This document shows, one piece after another, positions 10,685 through 22,802 of a stretch of 64,000 nucleotides of DNA. The position numbers and the translations under genes are program-made. The DNA lies in the NCBI GenBank assembly GCA_035772735.1, contig JASDFA010000001.1, positions 58,543,001 through 58,607,000 of the forward strand. Reading direction: 5' to 3'. The DNA is from Datura wrightii (lineage: Eukaryota; Streptophyta; Magnoliopsida; Solanales; Solanaceae). The notes below the pieces were generated by a model. The model saw nothing but the letters and a program-made list of their open reading frames with translations, searched no databases and had not been told where the DNA came from. Numbering within the stretch: the stretch's first letter is position 1; every line of letters starts with the position of its first letter.

Positions 10685-13188
10685 TGTAACACCCCAAAAC
10701 TTTCCCAGACCACATTCATACTTTGCATAAAAAAATAGAAAGAACTAGAAAATTTTATCTCAAAATGATCGAGACAACGAGTCATTGTTAGAAGTAACGA
10801 CCCATTGTCTGAGTGTTTGTTAGCCTGTCAGTTGCCTTTCAAGAACCAACAACACCTGGAATAACCTGTTGTGAGGAGCAACGGGTCATCCTATCACCCA
10901 TGGTATTCCCAACTTAGAACCCTTCCCTGACATTTCCCATAAAATACGAGCCATCCAACGAACCGTCGTTGGCTACGATGACTTATTATTGACACTCGTT
11001 TGTTGATTTCCAGTAAGGGCTGAAATTTCCCTTAGAAGCCATGGGTGGAACCCACGCCTCACTATCACCTCTAATAAGTCGTCATTTCCACCCGTCGCCA
11101 GATCCAGGAACCCTTCAAGTCAAGGCAGTGGTGACCACTAGCAGACACAAAGACCCATTTGTTCTACCAATGAGTTATTGTGTCATCCATTAGCAGAGGG
11201 ACTATGCTTTTCATGCCAGTGACTACGTGAGGAACCAACGACCCGTTGGTCCATCTAATGAGTCATGGTTCCCTTTCATTGCCTATTTTCAGTGAGAATA
11301 TATCTCAGACCCAGGACTAACGACTGGTCCCAATGAGTCATGGTTGACAACACGACTCGTTGTGTGATCTGTTGGTTCTTGCCGGGCAGTTTTCTTGATT
11401 TTCTTTCGGGGCCATTTTTGTAACTTTATACCTTTTTAATCCCAAAACTATGTATTTTTTGGGTTATATTTAGGGGATTTAGGTAGATCATCAACGTTCC
11501 CTCTTCATTCATAGAAACCTCAGTCAAAAGACTTAGAGTAAGATAAAGGGTTTCAAGTTTTCTCCTCAGATTCTCCAGATCCTTTCAAGGAAATTTGACT
11601 CCAAGTATGTAAAAATTCAACAAAGGAATTGTTCTTCCCTAGTACCCCAAAACCCTTCTATAATTGCTTGTTAGTCTTAGCCCTAAATATAAAAATAGGA
11701 TTAGCTTCAGTCAGATTATGAATATTCTAGTGAATTTGAAATCCTTGTGAACTCTTGCAATGTTTTCATCATTTATCATGCATGTTGTTATTCTCTTCAT
11801 GAAATATTGTTTATCCCTAGTTCTGCAAATACAGTAAACCAAGTCTTTCATAATTTTCTAGATACAAATGCTGCTTGACTCGAATAGTTCATGAATTTTC
11901 ATGTTATTACCATTTTGGGATTCACAGTTAGTTCGAATGCTAGTTTAGTCTTAGTTAGCAATTAGCCTTTTTTAGTATCGTACAATAAGTTAGCTGATCA
12001 GTTTGACGAAAGTTAGTTCTTTGACTAGTTCAGTTCAGTATACTCCCTAGATTTAGTTATCAGTTAGTTCTCTAGACGGTTACAATGCTTTCAGATAAGC
12101 GGCTTTGACAATCTTAGAACCATCAGTATCAGTTATTTGTTAGTTCTTTAGATGATTACGAAGCTTCCAGATAAGCCACTTTGACTAGTCTTAGAACACC
12201 AGTTTCAATTATTCGGTCCTACAGACTCTCAGGTTACTCCTAGATAAGTATTCGTGACTTAGTCCAAGACCCCAGCTTTGAGCTATCAGCTTAGTAGTCA
12301 AGTTAGGTCTATCCAGTGGGAGTAGTACTTAACAGCAAGCGGACAGGGATTCCCGCGCACCCAGGTTTCGAGAACTAAGCTGCCACCGTAGGTTATTGGC
12401 CCAACGGGCTCCAGACTTGTGATCACCCAGCTCAGCCACTATACCCTGGCTAGATACAGTGGGCTTTCTCTGATGGGGTGTATACTTAAGACTCCATGTT
12501 TAGCTCACGTGGTTATATGTCGATTATAGACACTCCCACTTGTAAGTACAATTTTAGTTTCAGTTCAATTCAACTCATTTTAACTTAGTTCAGTCACTCA
12601 GTTCCAAGACATGTTTCTAACCGTTAGTTAGGGTCAATATTGACCATATCAGTTATTGTTCATCTTTTGTCAGTATTGAGTATCAGTTGGTCATTTCATG
12701 TTATTTTAGTTTAGTGCTTACTTTTTTTAAGCTTATTGTATTTCTCACTTACTTAGTACATTCAAAGTATTGACGCATACTTTCTATGCTGTATCGTATT
12801 ATGATACAGGCACAGGTTCTCAATCTCAGCATCGTCAGTAGTTCCTTTCGCTAATTTCAGTAGCAGCAATCCTTTTGGTGAGTCCTCGTCTTCTGAGGAC
12901 GATATTTGCTTTTAAGTTAGTTCTTTTCTAGATAGATTTTAGAGTTAGCTGGGGCTTGTTCCAGCAACTCATCAGTTAGTAGTTGGCTTTCAGACACAAT
13001 TGTTTAGTATTCTTTTCAGATATGTTTACTCTTTTCAACTCAGTATTTCTTAGATAATTATTTTTATACAGTTTCCACTTATGTTTACTTAGTTTATCAA
13101 TGCAATATTAGACCATGGTTAGCTTGGGGTCATTTGTGGCACTAAGTACCGTGTCTCGTCCAAGGTGTAGACTCAAGTAATGAAAAAC
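10685..13188 (+). repeat. 5' LTR of element G
   Basis: It begins TGTAACACCCC. The right border is set by the primer site at 13190; the terminal bases are mutated, since GTGTGACA is expected and AATGAAAAACA is seen. The region 11990-12560 carries a run of imperfect repeats around AGTTAGTTC. The segment 10780-11390 is rich in CAACGAGTCATTG-type palindromes. The minus-strand LTR at 39907-41589 belongs to the same family. Confidence 0.7.
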
Positions 13189-13189
13189 A

Positions 13190-13201
13190 TGGTATTAGAG
13201 C
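13190..13201 (+). other. Primer binding site, initiator tRNA-Met type
   Basis: TGGTATTAGAGC differs by one base from TGGTATCAGAGC, the usual complement of the 3' end of initiator tRNA-Met in plant chromoviruses. It lies directly after the LTR. Confidence 0.85.
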
Positions 13202-13404
13202 ACTAGGTCTAGAGTATCATAGGATGTATGAAATCCGCGCCAAGTAGAGTCCTTTTTATGGGTGTGAAGCGTGTCACACTTATGACGAGGAGGCTACAAG
13301 ATGTTATTAGAAAAACTCCCTTTTGTTCATACTCCTTATTGTGCGTTGATGTTGAATCCCAAAAATGTCCTCCTAACTCATGCTTTATTTGTTTCAGTGA
13401 AAAT

Positions 13405-14417
13405 ATGCCTCCAAAATGAGGAAATGGAAGGAGGGCTGGCAATGCCAACTGACCTGCCCCACCAGCTCCAACAACCCCTCGGGATGATCAAGTTTCCTCG
13501 GCAAAATTTAAGGTGCCGATTCAACTGTTGGCTCAAATGGTGACTAACTAAGTGAACCAACAGGTGGTTCCAGTGAATGCGAACAGGTCAGCAGCAGTTG
13601 CTAGGGTTTGGGAATTCACCCAAATAAACCCTCCATCTTTTCATGGATTTAAGGTGGGAGAGGACCCATAGGAGTTTGTAGATGAGGTGCGGAAGAGCAC
13701 CCGGATTATGGGTGTTAGATCCTTGGAAAGTGCCGATCTAGCTGCCTACCAGTTGAAGGGGTGGCTCAGATTTGGTACAATCAGTGGAAGGAAGGGAGGC
13801 CAGCAGAAGCAAGATTAGTAGAGTGGGATGAGTTCGCTACAACATTTCTAGATAGATTATTTCCTCGGGAATTGAGGAAGGCTAAGGTCGCGAAGTTCAT
13901 GAATATGAGACAGGGTAATAGGACAGTGGAGGAGTATGCGTTGGAGTTCACTCAGTTGTCGAGGTATGCAGATTGCATGCTCAAATTCATCAATGGAGTG
14001 TCAAATTTTGTACTTAAGGAGTGCAGAACTGCTATGCTCATTAAGCACATCGGCCTCTCTAGTCTCATCATTCACGCACAGCAGATTGAGGCAGAGAATT
14101 TGAAGGATATAGAGCGGGAGAATAAGCAGGCTAGAGCAGGTCAGTTGGATTATGGCCACCAGAGGTCCAGTGGTAGTAGTCGCCCACAGCAGCAGCAACA
14201 GAGAACTCCAGCACACACATCAGCCAGCGCCCCTTCTTTACGGTCTCACAAAGATCGGAAGGGTGGAGCATCTAGCTCTCAGTCCTAGAGTTACAGTGCC
14301 AGCAATCATTACCCAGCTTATCCTAAGTGTGGCATGAACCATCCAAGTAAATGTCACATGGGTAGAGATGGTTGCTTAGGATGTTGACAGTTAGGTCACA
14401 TGTTAAAGGAGGGTCCA
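13405..14417 (+). pseudogene. Element G gag
   Basis: Gag is the capsid/nucleocapsid precursor. The start is set at the ATG at 13405 (MPPK, then an early stop). The capsid core is recognisable as a segment ending AAYQLKG near 13760, then MAQIWYNQWKEGR from 13761, FLDRLFPRELRKAKVAKFMN and QGNRTVEEYALEFTQLSRYA. A Q/S-rich linker follows, then a zinc-knuckle region (YPKCGMNHPSKCHMGRDGC, then CLGC) near 14315-14390. The knuckle is broken by a stop where the second half should read on to GH. There are stops near the N terminus and in the middle, and one frame change at about 13760. Confidence 0.75.
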
Positions 14418-14572
14418 AACAGGAGAAAACTCAGTCTACCACTTTAGCAGCCCCAATAGGCCGTCCAGCTCAGCAGGGTAACACTTCAGGTATAGATGGT
14501 GGTCAGCATCAAAATAGTTTTTATGCTTTGACCTCTCGTCAGGATCATGAGAGGTCACCTGACGTGGTCATG

Positions 14573-14757
14573 GGTATGTTACGTCTTTTCCATCTAGATG
14601 TATATTCCCTACTAGATGCAGGAGCCACATTATCCTTCGTGACTCCTTATACAGTTTTTCAGTATGAAATCGGTCTGAAAGTTCTCTCAAAACCGTTCTC
14701 AGTCTCTACCCCAGTTGAAGAGTTAGTTAGAGCCAGCCGGTATATAGAAACTGCCTA
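14573..14757 (+). pseudogene. Element G aspartic protease
   Basis: The segment VYSLLDAGATLSFVTPY carries the catalytic D-[ST/A]-G signature as DAGAT, and then VLSKPFSVSTPV, as expected for a chromovirus protease. The frame is closed by a stop at about 14758, and the rest of the domain (to about 14900) is broken. Confidence 0.7.
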
Positions 14758-14907
14758 GTCTCTATATTGAGTAAAGTTATTCCAGCTAATCTAGTAGAGC
14801 TAGACATTGTAGATTTTGACCTCATTCTTGGCATGGATTATGCCTTAGTTGACCATATAACTAGAGTCGTCAGATTTCAATTTCCCAATGAGCCCGTCTT
14901 AGAGTAG

Positions 14908-16113
14908 ATGGATAGTGTTTCAGCGCCTAAGGGTTGGTTTATTTCCTACCTTAAGGCAAGGAAGCTCATTTCGATGGGGTGCATCTATCACCTAGTTAAG
15001 GTCAAAGATTCTAGCTTCGAGACCCCAATAATTCAGTCAATTCCAGTGCTCAGCAAATTCCCTAATGTGTTTCCCGAAGATCTTCCCGGAGTCCCTCCCG
15101 AGCGGGAAATAGACTTCGGCATAGACCTTCTTCTAGACACTCACTCTATCCCTCCTTAGAGAATGGCCCCAGTTGAGCTTAACGACTTGAAGGAACAACT
15201 GAAAGACCTTCTAGATAAGGGTTTTATCCGGCCCAGCATCTCTCCATGGGGTACTCCAATGTTATTCGTATGGGAGAAGGACGGTACTCTCAGAATATGT
15301 ATCGACTACCATCAACTGAACAAAGTTACAGTTAAGAACAGGTATCCCCTACCCAGGATTGACGACTTGCTCTATCAGCTTCAGGGAGCCAGTTGTTTTT
15401 CCAAGGTAGATCTCAGGTAGGGATATCATCAGCTTAGAGTCAGGGAATGTGACATACCGAAAACAGCCTTCTAAACTCGATATGGTCACTATGAATTTGT
15501 GATTATGTCCTTCAGACTAACAAATTCCTCGGTAGCTTTTATGAACCTGATGAGCAGAGTATTCAAACAATATTTGGACATGTTCTTCATTTTGTTCATG
15601 GACGACATTTTGGTATACTCCAAAAATAAGGAGGAGCATGCTAACCATCTGAGGATAGTGTTGCAAACTCTCAGATATTGCCAACTGTTCACTAAATTCT
15701 TTAAATGTGAATTCTAGCTGAAGTCTGTGGCTTTCCTCGATCATGTGGTCTCAGTTGAGGGCATTCAGGTATATCCTCAAAGGATAGAAGCGGTGAAGGA
15801 CTGGCCAAGACCTACTTCCCCAACAGATATCAGAAGTTTCTTGGGTCTAGTCGGTTATTACCGACAGTTTGTAGAAGGTTTTCTTCTATTGCGTCTCCTC
15901 TAACTAAACACTTAGAAAAAGGTGAAGTTTTAGTGGTAAGATGCATGTGAGAAGAGTTTCCAAGAGCCGAAGACACAACTCATTACAGCACCAGTTTTGA
16001 CCTTACCAGAAGAATAGATGGGTTTATGGTCTATTGTTATGCTTTTCGAGAGTGCCTTGGTTGTGTTCTGATGCAGCAGGATAAGGTGATAGCTTTTGCC
16101 TCTAGACAACTCA
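14908..16113 (+). pseudogene. Element G reverse transcriptase and start of RNase H
   Basis: RT can be followed from YLKARKLISMGCIYHLVKVK through VFPEDLPGVPPEREIDFGID, DKGFIRPSISPWGTPMLFV, RICIDYHQLNKVTVKNRYPL and FSKVDLR to the catalytic FMDD box at 15595-15606 and VYSKNKEEHANHLRIVLQTL. The thumb, with FLGLVGYYRQFVEGF, is near 15838-15880. RNase H begins at about 15960. In-frame stops interrupt DLR-GYHQL (15418), AF-TRYG (15473) and CEF-LKS (15716). The + strand 62764-63175 is a second copy of the last 415 bp. Confidence 0.8.
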
Positions 16114-17689
16114 AAGCTCTAGTCAAGGAGTCACTAGTCACACAATGCAATGGCACATATGTATATCATGAAACCATTCAAGCCTATCACTATAATCATC
16201 TTATGCTTTCTCTGTAGCTTATATCATCTATGAATCCCTATCTTCCCTAGCATATCTAATAACTGCAAATTTATGAACTTCTACACAGAGACACACCAAG
16301 TATTTCTTCTAACTACTACACATGACCAATCCTTACATCTCACTTCATCCGCACTTATAATCCAAGATGGAACATGTACACTGCAATTTTCATCAAAGAA
16401 GTATCGTCTTTCTTCCATTACCTAGATTCTTTTATTACTATCTATCAAGTCAAAAGGAGGATCACTAAAAGAATAGAGTATGAGTATTAGGAAAACAAGG
16501 AATGCAACACAATCATGACTTATACTTAGCGTGACTTTTTCACTTGAGGTGTGGTCTAAGAAATCAAGTGCAATGGGTATGAGTACTTCACATACTGGGC
16601 ATATAAGGCATTAATAAAAGGGTTATTCTAATCATACATGATATAACCACCATTACCATTATGGGTGAATGTCATAGAGCTTAGAGTAAGGAAACCAGAA
16701 ATATGAAGCGTTCAAGAAATCTAATCTGAGCATATACATGACGTAGCATGATTTTATTAGCCATTAAGGTGTATCTTGAGGACTGAGTTCATAGGACTGA
16801 GCATATTGCGGAGATATGATTTATATATATAACAATTTTCATAACATAAAGCTGGGTTTTGTGCAATCATGGAGTAAAATTGGGATTGCAGTCTGAAGCG
16901 GTTGCTTCTCATTCTAAGGATATGAGTACGAGCACGGGTATGCATAGATTACTTGGACCTTAGACGTGGTCATGGCATGAATACACATGACATGAGTAGA
17001 ATATCATATTGATTGAAGTAAAAGGAATACAATTGATTAAGAATGGATCAACATCCCATAGTTACTGCTCTAGGAACTTTCACAATTGGAATCTCATTAC
17101 TTGACTTGGTTCTTCACCTTATCATCTCTCCCTTAGCTCAAAAGTCCACGTTCTATGTCTTTGGACCTCTTCTTTAGACTGGGCTATAATCAAATAACTC
17201 TTGTGGGTAGGGGTTTTACTTTACATATGGATGTTAAACTCTCTCTCAATGACTATATCTGTAGGTACTAAAATTTATGTTAGGATTTATTTCTTAGGTA
17301 GCTCCTAGATTTCCTTTAGTCTCTAAGGCTATCGGCATAGAATTTATACTCTTTCTGTTGTATCAACTACATATATCCAATCCTTTGCCACTATGGATGT
17401 CATTCGCTTGAAAGTTTAAGAAAGGGGGTTTGAGAGCACATCTTACTGTAGGCTTAACACACGATTCATGATAACAATAGTGTATTCTTGTGATGGATTA
17501 TACTTAAATGCAATAATGGGCTCCTCTTATGCCCTTGTGTAGTCCTTTAACTTTCTGTTGGCTCTAACTGAGAGCACCTTACTGATCAGAATCTGAGCTT
17601 TGTTGCTTCTACACACTAAAGATGAGGCATAGTCAGCAAAAATAGAATAACGCATGAATCAGTATAAAGTTTCCTATGGAATAGTTTTA
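16114..17689. other. Unassigned degenerate repeat sequence
   Basis: No convincing gene is visible. The only protein-like trace is near 17158-17210 on the + strand (SLDLFFRLGYNQIT), which resembles the D-x-x-x-GYNQI part of a reverse transcriptase, but the flanks do not support it. The left edge is where element G stops matching its second copy. The right edge is where a minus-strand chromovirus leader begins. Confidence 0.4.
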
Positions 17690-17912
17690 TTACATGATCT
17701 AGAGTATGAAAGAAGGGAGGCACTTCCTAACGTTTCACAGTCTCATCATTAGAGATGTGGAGCGCTTCACACTAATAAGAAAGACATTACTAGATGCAGC
17801 TTCATAGACACCCTAGGACTCTTGAAAATGTAAAGTTCTGATACCAAGTTTTTTAGGCTATGAATCTAGACCTAGGGTGTAGACCAGCACCCCAATCACT
17901 ATTAGTTTAGAT
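17690..17912 (-). other. Leader and tRNA-Met primer site of a minus-strand chromovirus
   Basis: This segment matches 34865-35006, the leader of element B, including GTGGAGCGCTTCACAC and the TCTGATACCAAG primer-site complement at about 17838-17849. Between the primer site and the LTR there is an extra 60 bp or so that B lacks. No gag remains on its left, so the element is only a 5' end. Confidence 0.7.
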
Positions 17913-19700
17913 TATCACGACCTTAATATGAACCCTGGATTACGCCATGGGACCCAGAACCATGAATATCTCCAAGCTAAACCATGGCACATACATAGCA
18001 TAAACTAAGCAAGAATCATGGACATAACATAAGAGGAAGACTGAATATCATAAAACATAAGCATAGACAACAAGTCAACAATGCTGAACAATCCATATAT
18101 AGCTATCTGAAAAGCCTCTAATTGTAGACGAGCGGTTGGAAGAACACCCCCACACTAGATCTACCAATATCTGAAAACTGAAAGACATAAATAAAAGAAA
18201 ACATATGGCAAAACTGATGTCCTCGGATCTAGAGGATTCACCAAAACTAGAGCGGGACAGAAGCAATAGCAAGGCTAATGACAGAGCTGAAATTAAAAAC
18301 CAAAACCTATATAGCATGGAATTATGTAGTCAGTACTTTGAATGTACTGAGTATGTAGGTTAAGTAACACATGCTACTTAAGAAATAGTTCAAAATCATG
18401 AATATGAAGTAAGCATTCGACATGCGAGTAAGGACAGAACATGCTAAAATCATGATCGTAAGATAGTCATAAACATGAGATATTCATCATATGCTAAAGC
18501 ATAATGACCTAAGGTTTTCAAAGGAACATCATATAGTTTAACATTCTTTAAAATGTAATTAAAAGCTTATAATATGATTAAATGGGTAAATTGCAGTATA
18601 AAACATGATATCATAGATCTAGTACATGCATAACTTGAAACATGAGTAATAGTGGGAGGCTTTATGATAACCAACACCATCATGAATGATCACATGATGC
18701 CCCGACTATCTCACTCAATTGGCAGAGTCGTCCGAAGCTTTGCCCGGGCAAAGAATGATAAAGGCATGATATCACTCATGAGCCCCATCGGGTTGTGAAA
18801 AACACTCTCTGGAGAGGCCCCAAACATGAATATAAACCTACAATGCGTAGTTTTGAGTCCTGAGTACACTGAACCCCAGCCTAGTTGGTGCTAGATACTA
18901 TTTCCAAAACATGCATATTGCTCATAGTCATAATCATGAATATACTTGGTTTCATATGGTCTAGTTAGAAAACATGAGAATCGTAATCATACTTATCATA
19001 TGTGAACTAGACATGAAAACAGCGCCATTACTTTGGCCATGATATATAAGCTTGAGATTCATTGAATTCATGCATACCTAAATAAACTATCATAACATGG
19101 AATCATGGGTTCATAAGCTTGAAATTCACAAGATCACACATAATTAAGTAAAATCATCATAAACTCGAACATTATAGATTCATGAGTTATTTTTTAAGGA
19201 AACATGCATCATAATTATAAATCATGGATTGAATCATAATAGAGTTGAAGTCACAGAAGAACATAAGAGATCTTTTCTCAATTGGGTCTAACTCTAGAAA
19301 TTCATAAAACCATGCTCGGAGACTTGAATTCAATAGATATAGGTGAAAAGGGATGGAAGAATTTCCCCTATTCATAACCTACATACTTGGCTAATGAATT
19401 CCCTAACTTGTCTTGAAGACTAAAGAGAAAATTGGAAGATGGAGATGATAAACCCTAACTTTTTTTAGAGGAAAATCCAACTATTGATCTTTTGAAATGG
19501 AATTAGGCTAAGTTAAAACCTTTAATCAGACCTTTAGGAAGCCTAAAACTATGTCACCTAGGAGTTAAAAGCATGGGAGTTTACAAAAATATCCCCAAAA
19601 TGCCGAAATAAAACTGAAACCTAGCTGAACCAATGACTAGAAGGATGGGTCATTGGTCCATACAACTGCCAATTGTATGGCTCGTTGGTTCCTACCCATG
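17913..19700 (-). repeat. 5' LTR of the same minus-strand chromovirus, outer end truncated
   Basis: In + orientation it begins TATCACGACC (TGTCACGACC expected), next to the leader with its primer site. The block GATGCCCCGACTATC near 18695 aligns with 8029 and 59625. The right end stops around 19700 without the expected GGGGTNTTACA terminus, so the outer end is lost. The segment 18100-18450 is also duplicated at 58117-58517. Confidence 0.65.
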
Positions 19701-19774
19701 CTCCAAATCACTCTCTGAACGTGCTTCAACAATTAGTAACAATAAATGGTACAATCAAACAACAGGTTATACAA

Positions 19775-22579
19775 TCAATTCATCGATTTTTGGTGATTTT
19801 TACCATTTCTTTGAAGACCTATTTGACCAGCTTTACTGTGCTAGGTGTTTTTCAAAGAAAGATGTAAGTTCGGGCTATCACCAGCTCAGGGTTAGGGAGA
19901 ATGACATGTCGAACGTATCCTTAAGGACTCGGTATGATCACTATAATATTATAGTTATGTCTTCTGGACTAATGAATGCTCCTGCAGCTTTCATGGATTT
20001 GATAAATAGGGCGTTCAAGAAGTATTTGGATATGTTCATCATTGTCTTCATTAATGACATCCTCATATACTCTCGAAGTGAGGAGAAGCATGCCACTCAT
20101 TTGAGGATTGTGTTGCACACTCTTAAGGATCATCGGTTGTTTACTAAATTCAATAAGTGTATCTTTTGGCTAAACTCCATAGCATTTTTGGACATGTGGT
20201 GTCTAGTAAGGGTATATAGGTAGACTTTCAAAAGATAAAAGAGGTGAAGAACTGGCCTAGACCTATCAGCTTTATTGACATTAGGAGCTTTTTGGGGTTT
20301 AGCTGGCTACTATAGGGGGATTTTTAGAGGGATTTTCATCTATTGCAGCACCTTTGACTAAGTTGACCCAGAAGAAGGCCAAATTCTTGACCCTACCAGA
20401 GGGGATAGATGGATTTGTGGTATATTGTGATGCTTCTAGGATTTTCCTTGGATGTGTGTTGATACAACATGGAAAGGTCGCCACCTATGCTTCGAGATAG
20501 CTTAAAACTCATAAGAAGAATTACCTAACATGTGACCTATAATTAGCAGTAGTGGTGTTTTCCTTGAAGATTTGGAGGCACTATTTATATGAGGTGTATG
20601 TGGAAGTGTTTATGGACAACAAGAGACTTCAATATGTGTTCACTCAGAAGGATCTGAATTTGCTGCACCAGAGATGGTTAGAGCTTTTCAAGGATTATGA
20701 CATGAGTGTTCTTTATCATCTGAGCAAGGCCAGTGTAGTGGTGGATGCTCGTAGTAAGTTATCAATAGATAGTGTGTCTCATGTTGAGAATGGGAGGAAA
20801 GATTTGGTGAAGGATGTCCATAGGCTTGCTCGTTTAGGGGTTTGCCTTATTGATTCAGCAGATGGTGGTGTTATTGTTCAAAATGGGTCTGAATCTTCAT
20901 TGGTGATGGAAGTTAAAGAAACACAAGATGAGGATCCTATCCGAGTGAAGTTGAAGGAAGTTTTCCGAAATTAGAAAGTGGAGGTTTTCTCTTAAGGGAG
21001 ATGGTGTACTTTGATATCAAGGTTGTTTGTGTGTTCTGGAGGTGGATGACTTGAGAGAGTGGATGTTGATAGAGGCTCATGGCTCTTAGTATTTTATCTA
21101 TCCAGGTGACACCTAGATGTACTATGACCTATGAAAAGTCTATTGGTGGAATGGTGTGAAGGACATAGCAAAATTTGTGTCTAAATGTTCGAACAGTGAG
21201 CAGGTGAAGGTTGAGCATCAAAGACCGGGAGGTGCACTTTAGGATATCAGTATTCCTACTTGAAAGTGGGAAGAGATCAATACAGACTTTATTATAGAGT
21301 TACCTCGTACACGTCGACAACATGACTCTATATGGGTGATAGTAGACAGGTTGACCAAATCAGCACATTTCTTATCAGTTAAAACTGCAGATTCAGCTGA
21401 GTACTATGCTAGCCAATACATTCAGGAGATATTTTAGTTACATGGGGTCCTACTGTCTATCATCTCAAATAAGGGCAATTAGTTCACTTCTTAGTTTTGG
21501 AGGTCATTTTTGAATGGTCTCTGTATTTATGTGAAGCTTAGCATAACTTTTCACCCATCGACAGATGCTCAGGCCGAATGAACCATTCATACCTTGGAGG
21601 ACATGTTGAGAGCTTCTGTGATTGATTTCAAAGGTAGTTGGGATAACCACTTTCTTCTGATTGAGTTTGCCTACAACAACAGTTATCACTCCAGCATTCA
21701 GATGGCTCATTTGAGTCTCTTTTTGGGTTGAGGTATAGATTACCTATTTGATGGTTCAAGATAGGTGAGACTACATTAATAGGGCTAGATTCAGTTCACG
21801 AGGCTACGGAGAAAGGTCAACTTATTAGAGAAAGGCTGAAAATAGCTTAGAGTCGTCAGAAATCATATGTGATATTAGGGGAGAGAGCTTGAGTTTGAGG
21901 TTGATGATTGGGTGTTTCTGAAGGTGTCCCTTATGAAGTTATAAGGTTCAGTAAGAAAGGGACGCTCAGTACCCGATATGTGTTGGTCTTTATAGGATTC
22001 TGAAGCGAGTTGGCAATGTGGCTTATGAGTTAGAATTGCCGGTGGAATTGGCTTCAGTGCATTTTGTGTTTCATGTGTCCTTATTAAAGAAGTGCATTGG
22101 TGATCTAGCTCTAGTTGTTCCAGTAGAGAGCATTAGTGTGAAGGATAGGCTTACCTATAAGGAGGTTCCGTTGAGATCCTTGATCGTTAGGTTCGGAAGT
22201 TGAGGAAGAAAGTGGTAGCCTCAATGAATGTTTTGTGGAGAAATAAGCTAGTTGAGGGAGCTACTTGGGAAGTCAAAGTAGACATGATAGTTAGATACCC
22301 GCATTTTTTCTCTTCCAACTCAGTTCTAGCATGAGGTACTAGTTTTTTCCTTAGTACTCTACTCAATTTCATGTCACGATCATGTCTCTCAGTTCCTTTC
22401 ATGTCTTAGCATGCATGTATGCTTCATGAATTCAGTTCCATCATGTATTTCATGTTCGAAACTAGTCACTCCATTAGTTTTAGTCTATAACTTTCAGGTT
22501 TGGGATTGCAGTTTCTTCCCTATCCTTCTAGCTTAGTTAGCCTACATTTCGAAGAAGAATGTTACCAACACAGAGATCT
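19775..22579 (+). pseudogene. Element H chromovirus pol: RT, RNase H, integrase and tail
   Basis: RT starts mid-domain (FEDLFDQL, then FSKKDVSSGYHQLRVREND). The catalytic box at 20047-20058 reads FIND instead of FIDD, which removes one of the two essential aspartates. RNase H follows (VFMDNKRLQYVFTQKDLNLL, then YDMSVLYHLSKASVV) at 20552-20760. Integrase from about 20990 to 21900 is recognisable only in fragments because of many stops. The tail at 22018-22200 (YELELPVELASVHFVFHVSLL) matches the integrase C terminus of element B. At 22540-22579 a segment resembling TTTCGAAGAAGAATGTTACC, typical of the end of the internal domain, abuts the LTR. Confidence 0.75.
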
Positions 22580-22722
22580 TGTAATGCCTCGAGAAGTCCT
22601 TAGAATTAGATCTGATATTTGTAGTTGAGACCAGCCAAAAATTTTGCACCAGGCCATCCCATGACTCAATGGAGGAGCCGTACCAAGGACCAATGAGTCA
22701 TTTGTTTTGGCTGTGGTATATG
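22580..22722 (+). repeat. Start of 3' LTR of element H
   Basis: It begins TGTAATGCCTCGAGAAGTCC directly after the end-of-internal-domain motif. Only about 143 bp remain before unrelated sequence. It includes AATGAGTCATT-type decayed palindromes. Confidence 0.65.
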
Positions 22723-22802
22723 AATCAATCATGGAAAAGGGATACTTATTCTTGATTGTAACCTTGTTCAACTGACGGTAGTTGATGCACATCCTGAGTA
22801 AC
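22723..22802 (-). pseudogene. 80 bp reverse transcriptase scrap
   Basis: Read on the minus strand it gives [20 protein letters not shown] followed by S-M-I-D, which is the conserved RT segment [22 protein letters not shown]. It sits between the truncated H LTR and LTR I, in the orientation opposite to H. No further RT is found on either side. Confidence 0.75.

Larger units (their letters stand above)
10685..16113 (+). mobile_element. Element G: truncated + strand chromovirus
   Basis: The order is 5' LTR, tRNA-Met primer site, gag, protease, RT and the first part of RNase H. Similarity to the second copy (62764-64000) stops near 16113, so the element is cut there. No integrase or 3' LTR follows. 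It inserted into the X LTR at 10684. Multiple in-frame stops show it is inactive. Confidence 0.8.

Noticed and set aside
13209..13560. Overlapping frames in the leader of element G
   Set aside because: They precede the gag start or shadow the gag N terminus and match no retroelement protein.
17158..17250. RT-like trace SLDLFFRLGYNQIT on the + strand
   Set aside because: Only one short motif matches and nothing before or after supports an RT. It is left as unassigned sequence.
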